A DNA stretch of 64,000 bases from Symbiodinium natans. Lineage: Eukaryota; Sar; Dinophyceae; Suessiales; Symbiodiniaceae. Position numbers and translations under genes: made by a program. A model generated the notes under the pieces. The model was not told the origin of the DNA and ran no database searches. It saw only the letters and a list, made by a program, of their open reading frames with translations. This document shows, one piece after another, positions 40,024 to 47,600 of this stretch. Within the stretch, counting starts at the first letter, position 1, and the number at the start of each line of letters is the position of its first letter. The stretch covers positions 542,197 through 606,196 of the forward strand of contig CAJNDS010000691.1 in assembly GCA_905221605.1 (NCBI GenBank), read 5' to 3'.

Positions 40024-42921
40024 ATGGACATGATGCGGCGTCGCTCTGAGCCTGGACTGTCGCCAACGGCCAATGAAGCCGAAGGAAATCGTGGTGATGG
40101 GGGTGAAGATCGACAACAAATGGTGCAAGCGCTGACAGATGGTAGGGAGGTTGCAATGATACAACCAACGCCTCAGGTGGAAAACGAAATGGTTCCGGTT
40201 CCAGCAGCAAATCCTTTCTGGAGCGAGCGGGCTCAAGAAGAGATGAGACTGAGGCAATCAAGGCCGGCAAGTCTTCCTGCGAGCGGAGGGGATAGAAGTG
40301 GTGAAGGTACGAGGAGGCCGCCTTCGCTGCAAGATCTTTTGGGTCAGGAACCTGCACCTGTTGAGAGACCGTCGTCAGGCTTAATGGGCCAGATGGAACG
40401 AGGTACTATTGGTGGAGTGCAAGCAGACGAAGAGCTCATTCCTGATGTTGGTGGTGAAGAACAAAGTGAAGATATGGCGGTGGTAAAGCGTGCGCTGAAA
40501 GAGTTGCTTGTGCAAACAAAGGAGCTGGGGAACAGGTTGCATCGGGTGGAGGAGAAAAGTTATACCTCTGCTGCATCTGGGTCAGCTTCGAGAGCACGGA
40601 GCACTGGAGTGGTGGACGCAAACACTGCATATCCTCTAGGAATGACTCCAGAGAAGCAGTACCTGCCAGGACAAGTTTTCTACACGGATGGTATGGGTGG
40701 TTTTTGGACTGTGTTGCCTGATGGGACATGGCTGCCTATTGAGGGCTACGACCTGCCAAAGGGTTGTGATCTTCAATCCTTGCCTGGGTCCAGGAAGGGG
40801 GATGTTCAAGTGGAGGATGAAAAAGAAGTGCCAATGATGCATGTAGCTGAAGGGAAGAAACCCTCCAGATTGCCTCCATTGAATTACCCCACGGGAGGTC
40901 CTGCAAGTGGCGGGTATGCAAGTGGACCGCCTGGTTTAACACATGTTCCGATTACTTCCGTGCCGTCAGGTGTTGATGGTTCTGCCGCACCTGTGGGGAA
41001 CCAGCCCGGTTTTGTTTCAGCTCGGGAAACTGCAACGCAAGAGAACTCAGCAGGATCCGGTGGATATACAATGGTGGATGATGTTCCGTATCGGTGGAAA
41101 ATGGTCGCTGGGAAGTTGGAGTTAGATAAGGTTCCGCTCACAGCTGTTACGCCTGGTTTCGGACATGGACTACCTCAAGGGCCTGGTGGTAGGGTCAGTT
41201 TACCTCCTGGAGCAGTGGTGCCACGTGGGATGCCAATCATTGGTGATAGTTCTGGAACCGAACGTCCGGAGGCTCTTGGGAAGCATGTGATGAGCCTTCC
41301 AACTTTGGCAGACTACACACCAAGCAATCCGACGGCACTGGGTGATTGGATCGCAATGATCGAACCAATGTTGTCTTCGCTGACAGATACAGGAAGAGTG
41401 TGGTGGCAATGCGTCTACTCAAAGGCATATCAAGCGTATGCCAAATGGTTGAGTGTTTCTCCACTGGAAAGGTTGGGCATCAAGGCTGAGCTGGAAGGGC
41501 TCAAGGTGGTTCAAACTGTGCATGTTTTGTTGGAGCAGAGAGCGGTGTCTTTGCTGCTACAGGCGATTCCGGAGAGATTGAAGACCGAGATCGTTTCCAC
41601 TCGAATGTTGGGGTCAGTGATGATATTTTACAAATTGCTGACGGTCTACCAACCAGGTGGAGCAAATGAGCGCAGCACAATGTTGAACTTCTTGGTGCAA
41701 CCATCTCCAGCAACCTCGATCTCAGAGGCCATAAAGGGAGTGCGTCAATGGGCGCAATGGCGTTCCCGATTAAGGGAGTTGAGAGCGGCCGAGCCGGACG
41801 CTACCTTGCTTATCAAGGGATTGGATGGTTTATCATCCGCGTTGCTGGCGAAACACCCTACGGTTCATTTCAGAGTGGCATCCTTTCGGGAGAAATTGGG
41901 GGTGGACTACTCGCCGACCTCTGAAACTGCGACAAAACTAGCTGAAATGTTACAAGCAGAGTTTGAACTGCTATTGCATAGTGCTGGTGAACAAGAGGTG
42001 AAGCAGGACTCGGACGCCAAGAAAAGGGCCAGGCTAAACAAGGCCCAAAAGGGAACTGGTGACGAGACGGAGGAGGGTGACAAAGGCAAAGGGAAAGGAA
42101 AAAGGTACAGCGGAGATGGCGAACGTCCTTTCTGTTGGATATATGGGAAGACCGATGCAGGTTGCAAGTTCGGATCCCGCTGCAAATTTCGCCATGACAA
42201 AGACTCCCTTGAGCGAGGAAGATGTTTTGAGTGTGGGGCCGTTGGCCATCTGCAGCCGCAATGTCCATATAAGGATGGTGCAAGTTCCAATGTGGACTCA
42301 AATCCTGAGAGGAGTAGATCTAAAGGGAATTCTCCCAAAGGGGGAAAGGGCGGCAAAGGTGCGAAATGGGGAAATGCCAAAAAGGCAGAGGTAGCTGAAG
42401 GGGGAGATGAGACTGCTAATGCGGGATTGGATAAAGGTTCTGCAAGTCCCTCATCACCATCAACACCCAATCAGGTCCTTGCTGAAGCGTTGGAAGTGCT
42501 GAAATCTATGAAGCTGTCATTAGCACAGTCAGCATCAAGAGGGGATCCCAGTGTTCGAATGTTATGTGGCTCTGGGTTGTTTCAGCAGGAAGAGAGAGTG
42601 GCGTTGGTGGATACAGCTGCTACGCATCTTGTGCGGACGCTTTTTCCATGGGAATGTTTACCCGACACTACTGTTATGGTGCAAAGCGCGCTTGGTGGTG
42701 TGACAATGAGGATTACAGAGAAAGGGACGTTGATTAGGGAAGACAATGGGCCCCTGATTATCCCTCTCTGGTTGATTTTGGAGTTTGGGGCGAACCTCAC
42801 CGTGATCAATGGGATGTGTCACGTGAGTGCAAAATCTTCGCTGGACCAGCTCTTGTGGTTTGAACATGGCTGTTTGGTTATGGATAACAAAACAGCTGAA
42901 AAAAATGGTTTTGCATGCTGA
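40024..42921 (+). CDS. gag: Copia Gag (with protease-like C-terminus)
   Basis: Nucleocapsid precursor, 966 codons from the first ATG 62 nt after the LTR. The same frame is open from 40012 but without ATG. The N-terminal third is disordered and acidic/Pro-rich (NPFWSER motif at about residue 60) with a likely coiled coil, VKRALKELLVQTKELGNRLH. The Gag core, comparable to UBN2-type Copia Gag, is at about 430-655. It is followed by a Lys/Gly-rich linker, a CCCH finger (C704-x9-C-x5-C-x3-H) and a classical CCHC knuckle (C734-x2-C-x4-H-x4-C). Near the C-terminus, ALVDTAATH (Asp863) resembles an aspartic protease loop with the Gly replaced by Ala. The frame stops at 42919-42921, about 15 bases after an A7 run, while pol continues in the +1 frame. 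A CCCH finger before the CCHC knuckle is unusual for Copia Gag. Confidence 0.9.
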   Translation: MDMMRRRSEPGLSPTANEAEGNRGDGGEDRQQMVQALTDGREVAMIQPTPQVENEMVPVPAANPFWSERAQEEMRLRQSRPASLPASGGDRSGEGTRRPPSLQDLLGQEPAPVERPSSGLMGQMERGTIGGVQADEELIPDVGGEEQSEDMAVVKRALKELLVQTKELGNRLHRVEEKSYTSAASGSASRARSTGVVDANTAYPLGMTPEKQYLPGQVFYTDGMGGFWTVLPDGTWLPIEGYDLPKGCDLQSLPGSRKGDVQVEDEKEVPMMHVAEGKKPSRLPPLNYPTGGPASGGYASGPPGLTHVPITSVPSGVDGSAAPVGNQPGFVSARETATQENSAGSGGYTMVDDVPYRWKMVAGKLELDKVPLTAVTPGFGHGLPQGPGGRVSLPPGAVVPRGMPIIGDSSGTERPEALGKHVMSLPTLADYTPSNPTALGDWIAMIEPMLSSLTDTGRVWWQCVYSKAYQAYAKWLSVSPLERLGIKAELEGLKVVQTVHVLLEQRAVSLLLQAIPERLKTEIVSTRMLGSVMIFYKLLTVYQPGGANERSTMLNFLVQPSPATSISEAIKGVRQWAQWRSRLRELRAAEPDATLLIKGLDGLSSALLAKHPTVHFRVASFREKLGVDYSPTSETATKLAEMLQAEFELLLHSAGEQEVKQDSDAKKRARLNKAQKGTGDETEEGDKGKGKGKRYSGDGERPFCWIYGKTDAGCKFGSRCKFRHDKDSLERGRCFECGAVGHLQPQCPYKDGASSNVDSNPERSRSKGNSPKGGKGGKGAKWGNAKKAEVAEGGDETANAGLDKGSASPSSPSTPNQVLAEALEVLKSMKLSLAQSASRGDPSVRMLCGSGLFQQEERVALVDTAATHLVRTLFPWECLPDTTVMVQSALGGVTMRITEKGTLIREDNGPLIIPLWLILEFGANLTVINGMCHVSAKSSLDQLLWFEHGCLVMDNKTAEKNGFAC

Positions 42922-44512
42922 AAGGCAGCGTGCGTCTTGGTCCCATTCTCAATGGAGGAATGGAAGGGCGGACTGTGGAGTCGGTTCGTCGGATGCCACG
43001 TTGTTGCCGAAGCAGGGAGAAGGCCGAGGAGTATGCGTTCTACATGTGGCCAGGGTTTCTGACACCAATGAGTGTTCGGGAATGGGCATGTTGGACTCGG
43101 GAGCATCACATCCTCTCAGATCACTTCGTCCTGGTGAACAGCTTCCGCAGCAAAAGGTGTTGGTGTCTTTAGCTGTTGGATCTCGGGAGATGTGTATTAC
43201 CCCAGGTGGGACCCTGGTAACTCCTGAAATGGTAGATCCACTAGTGCCAATTGGCAAAGCGAGCGCCTTGGTTGGTCTCAGAGTTCAGTGGCGTGGTGGC
43301 AAGTGCACAGCCTCACATCCTGTTCTGGGGGAACTTCGCGTTCGTGATCTGAATGGGTGCCCTTGTTTGGAAAAGGAGGTGGCGCTTCAGATCATTGATG
43401 AAATGGATTGGTGTTCACCAAAGCAAGCCTTGAAGGTGGCACGTATGGTTCAAGGGTGTCCGAATACGGACAACGAGGTGGCTGTAAAAACGTCGTTGCA
43501 AAGCGCAGCGCGGACAGCGTCAGCGAATGAGGAGGAGTTCGTCCAGGCATGCTGGAGATTTCTTCGGTGGTATTATGGGGATATACCAGAAAATATGCTG
43601 ATGGAGCTGTTGCCACGTGGAGATATTGCGGCGTTGCCTTTCAACCGTCATAAAAGGAGACGGCTGGCACGAGCAAAAAGGGTGGTGGTACACCTATTTT
43701 CGGGAAAACAAAAATGGCATTTTCCCAGTCGGGATGTGGAGGTACTGGAGCTGGATTTGACAAAAGGCGGTGACCTACATAATTCGAGCGTCTGGAAGTA
43801 TCTTCTGCATCTGGCGGCTGAAGGAAAGGTGGTTGCTGTGGTTGGAGGACCTCCATACAGGACAGTGTCAAGGTTGAGAGGTGAAGACGGTGGTCCACCT
43901 GTATTACGCCGACGCTGTGGGCCTGAACGGTTGGGAGTAAAAAGTCTTCCTTGGCCACATCAAGAATTAGCTCAAAAGGATGGTGTTTTACTTCTGAAGA
44001 TGCTTTTCCTATATGACGTGGCGGTGCATTCAAGGTGTGGAACTGCTGAAGTCATCAATGGAAGTTCTGTCTTCTTTGGCATGGAAAGCCCTGGGGACCC
44101 TGAACTCATAGGGAAAGATTTCTCTCAGAACGGCGAAACGGTCTTGAGTGCTGAGGATCTGGTGGATGGTTCTCAGGAAGGGCTCTCGAGTCCTACCTTC
44201 TGGAGTTGGCCGGAGGTGAAAAGCTTTTGTGAGCGTTATGGAATGTACGCTGCACATTTTGATCAAGGAGCATTGGGACATGCTCTGGTGAAACTACGAC
44301 CTTCCTGGTGTCTGATATGGAACTATGGGAATCGTTGGAACAGGTTCGTGTGGTTGTTCCGTGGTCAGCAACATTCGCTTCTACCCTGGAAGAGCGTATT
44401 GGACAATCCTCCATATGGGCGCGATGGCCGTTTGGATTGGTTAAAAGAATACGTCACAGGTTGGCACAATGGTTGCATGAGAGCGATGCTGAACGGGAAG
44501 CTATGGTGCTAA
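42827..44512 (+). CDS. pol: Pol part 1: protease and methyltransferase-like domain (broken)
   Basis: Continues Gag in the +1 frame. It overlaps gag by 95 nt and has no meaningful start codon of its own. GMLDSGASH (Asp at 43094) is a retropepsin active-site loop. From about 43676 comes a Rossmann methyltransferase-like domain: VVHLFSG (motif I-like, 43685-43705), VLELDL (acidic motif II-like), VVGGPPYRTVSRLRG (motif IV-like, 43838-43882), FFGMESPGDPEL (ENV-like) and FDQGALGH. In C5-DNA methyltransferases the residue after GGPP is the catalytic Cys. Here codon 43856-43858 is TAC (Tyr), one transition from TGC. The frame is lost near 44294, where aaactacgacc would read KPTT with one extra base, and it ends at 44512. 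The methyltransferase link rests on motif pattern only. Confidence 0.85.
   Translation: MQNLRWTSSCGLNMAVWLWITKQLKKMVLHAERQRASWSHSQWRNGRADCGVGSSDATLLPKQGEGRGVCVLHVARVSDTNECSGMGMLDSGASHPLRSLRPGEQLPQQKVLVSLAVGSREMCITPGGTLVTPEMVDPLVPIGKASALVGLRVQWRGGKCTASHPVLGELRVRDLNGCPCLEKEVALQIIDEMDWCSPKQALKVARMVQGCPNTDNEVAVKTSLQSAARTASANEEEFVQACWRFLRWYYGDIPENMLMELLPRGDIAALPFNRHKRRRLARAKRVVVHLFSGKQKWHFPSRDVEVLELDLTKGGDLHNSSVWKYLLHLAAEGKVVAVVGGPPYRTVSRLRGEDGGPPVLRRRCGPERLGVKSLPWPHQELAQKDGVLLLKMLFLYDVAVHSRCGTAEVINGSSVFFGMESPGDPELIGKDFSQNGETVLSAEDLVDGSQEGLSSPTFWSWPEVKSFCERYGMYAAHFDQGALGHALVKLRPSWCLIWNYGNRWNRFVWLFRGQQHSLLPWKSVLDNPPYGRDGRLDWLKEYVTGWHNGCMRAMLNGKLWC
43676..44330 (+). other. C5-methyltransferase-like domain within pol
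   Basis: Motif order HLFSG, ELDLTKGGD, GGPPY, MESPGDPE, FDQGALGH, KPTT fits a divergent Rossmann methyltransferase. A likely inactivating Tyr sits at the Cys position and a frameshift lies near its end. Confidence 0.6.
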
Positions 44513-44610
44513 AAAAGGAAGAACGAGAAGGGACGTTACGGTGGTTGACGACTGAGGAGCGAGCTTTCCGTGACCATTGCCTAAGGGGGCATATTCCTTT
44601 TCAGACGTGA
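44296..44610 (+). CDS. pol: Pol part 2: bridging segment in shifted frame
   Basis: After the apparent one-base deletion at 44294-44296 the sensible reading moves to this frame: TTFLVSDMELWESLEQV, then WARWPFGLVKRIRHRLAQW, then ERAFRDHCLRGH. The last residues supply the two His of the integrase HHCC finger (H-x4-H). The frame stops at 44608-44610, six bases after the extra C at 44602. The matching CxxC (DCQIC) is in the next frame, so the integrase finger is split across a frameshift. Confidence 0.75.
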   Translation, partial: TTFLVSDMELWESLEQVRVVVPWSATFASTLEERIGQSSIWARWPFGLVKRIRHRLAQWLHESDAEREAMVLKKEEREGTLRWLTTEERAFRDHCLRGHIPFQT

Positions 44611-47600
44611 TTGTCAAATTTGTGTGTCTGCCGCTGGAAAAGAGCGTCGCCATTTGAGGCGGAAGCATGGGGATGCCTACACTTTATCATTGGACTTGGC
44701 AGGTCCATACAAGTGTTCAAAGGATGCTCACCAGCAGAAGCCACGACACGCTGTTATTGGTGTGTATCAGTTTCCAATGTTGGATCCCAATGTGGGTCGC
44801 CCTCCAGAAAAGGAGGAAGATGCGGATGAGGTGGAAGATCAGGTGGCAGATGAAGGTGCTGGTGTCGGAGAATGGTTAGGCGATGCAGTCGCTAACTTCG
44901 AGGAGGAAGACTCTGCGCCGGTGGAACCTGCGCCAGTTCTGGAGGCAGAGGTGTTGAAAATCCAAGCTTCTGAAAAATCCTGGAAGGAACTGAAGGACCA
45001 CTTGACCCAACCTGTCCGTATGATCAACTTCGTTATGGTGGAGCCGATTGTGGATAAACAGCAAACAACTGTTTTGTCGGCAGTTCAAAGAATGATGGTG
45101 CGCTTGCAGAGACATGGGTATCCGGTGTTGAGAATCCACTCAGATCGAGCGGGGGAGTTTGTCAATGCACGCTTCCGGTCCTTTTGTGAAACTCGTCTGA
45201 TATATAGGACCACTGGTGATCCTGGAGTCCCGCAAACAAATGGGCGCGCTGAAGCATGTGTGGGTTTATTCAAACGTGGTGTCAGGTCGCTCTTAAAGGA
45301 GGCGCGACTCGGGCCGGCGTACTGGGCACTGGCTGCTCGCCATTGGTCAATGTTACGGTGGCAAAAAGCTGAAAGGGAGTTGGGGTTAAATCCTAAAGCA
45401 TTGCTTCCCTTTGGTGCTCAGATTCAAGTCAAACGTCGTCCGTGGGAGTTGCTGGGTCCGGATGGAACAAAGAAAGGTCGGCAATGGGTCGATCGTACGC
45501 AGCCTGCGCTTCTGTTGGGTCCATGCGATGATCTACCTGGTGGTTATTGGGTGGAAGCTCAAGGGACTGCAAAAGATCCGGATGAACTGGTGTTATTTCC
45601 CTGCACTACGATTTTTTCCAATATAAAGGAACCGCCTGAATTGGAGCTGGAAGGGGTGGTAGAAGAACAGGAGCCTTCTCCTCCAGAGCATCGTCTCAAG
45701 GGGAAAAAACCGGCGCTTCGGTTCGCTGATGAGGAAGGTCCTCCTTTACCTCCGCCTCGCGATCCTCCGGTTCGCCATCGGTTAAAGGAGAAAAGCCCGG
45801 CCTCTTCACTGCGTGGTCATGTGGGCTCCTTGCGCTTGCTTCGCAAGCGGGGGGAGAGTCCGCCCTTAGAAATTTTCGAAGATGACATGCAGGGTCTGGG
45901 GGAGCTGGAAGATAATGCAGATGTTGAGGACAATGTTCCTGGTGATGAGTATTGGCCGACTTGCTGTTCTCCTCATGAAAATGCTTATTTGGTCTGCAAA
46001 AGTGAGACTGCCGAGGAGGGAACACAGTTGGAAAAAGAAGAGCAAAAAGCCAAGTCAATGTATGAAAGGTCTATGTATGATTACGTGGACTGTGAGGAGC
46101 TTTTGGAAGGGATTGTATACCCAAAGAGGGTGAATCGAAGAGGTGGTATCAACAATTGGTGCACAAGTGCGCGAGCTCTGGTGTTGGGCCACTATACTCA
46201 TGGCGGAGTGTGTGGTATTACAAAAGAGACCCATCGAAGGCCATGGCTATGTCGTTATTTGGCATCATTCGTGAGGCACCACAATCCTGAAGCCAAATTT
46301 TCTGCTCTTCAGATCTCGTGCAATGCTCCGGTGTCATTGCATAGGGATAGTCACAATGAAAAACATTGCTGCAATTATGTGTGTGGCTTTGGTGACTATA
46401 AAGATGGTCAGCTGTGGGTTGAGGATGAAAAAGTTTTGGAGGAAGGAGCTGAAGTGGTGGAGCAATCCTATGGGAAGAAAGTCTTACCTGGAAAATTGGT
46501 GGATATCCACTGGAACTTCATGTCGTTCTTTCCGAGAAAACTGCATGGTCCTATGCCTTGGAAAGGGAACAGGGTATCCTTGACAGGGTACACACCTGTC
46601 TTTATGGAGCGTTTGAGCTACAAGGATAGGTGCTATCTTCTCCAATGCAAGTTTCCTCTTCCGGAACCACAAGCTGAAGAAGGTGAAAAAAGGAAGTGGT
46701 TAAAAATGACGTTGACCTCGCTGGACGACCTTGCAGAGGAAGTCGACTACGCTGTGTTCGAAGCGCATCAATGGGCTCTAGAGGAGCATTTGAGTATTCG
46801 ACGCCTAATTGCTGAACAGGAATGTTGCATTTTGGACGAGTTCCATGGATCGGCCAATGAGTCGAATGAGGAGAAAGGATCAGAGACTAGAGAATGGCTG
46901 GTTAAAGCAAAAAGAGCTGAGGAACAGCTCTCGAAGTTTTTGGTCAAAGCAGCTCAAGTTCAGCAAATGGTACAAGAAAATACCGCGCTTGAGGCAGCAG
47001 AGGAGGTTGAGTTCCTGCAAACAAAAACAATCCCTACACAAGAAGCCATGCAAGAGCTGGAAAAGTGGAGGGAATCATTGTCGGACGAGGTGACGTCTTT
47101 GGTGAAAGAGTTGGAGGTGGTGGAACCAACAACTCAAGAAAAGCTGGACAAATTGGCGGAAGAGCCTAATGCACCGGTGATTGAGTACGTTCCCAGTCTG
47201 GTGGTGTTTACCCGGAAGCAAGGGACAGGGAGGCGACGTGCCCGTATCTGTGCATGTGGAAACTTCATTTCGTCAACGGCAGCTACAGAATATGAAGGGC
47301 CGAGGTCCCTCAGTCGTCACTCGCTGTACGCTCCAGGTTTAGATTCAACTACATTCAGGTGTCAGGTGAGGCACGCAGCATATATGGTGTGGATCATCGC
47401 TGGCTTAGACATTTCCAAAGCTTTTCTGACGGCGCCGATGAATAGGGCGCAAAGAGAAGGGCGTCTGGTGGTGGTGCAGCCCCCAAGGGCGGCGGTGAAA
47501 TTGGGTCTTTGCACAAAGGAGGAGCGGTGGATTGTGAGGAAGGCCTTGTACGGTTTGGCCGAAAGTCCTGCAGCATGGGTGGAGTGGCGAGACCAACGTC

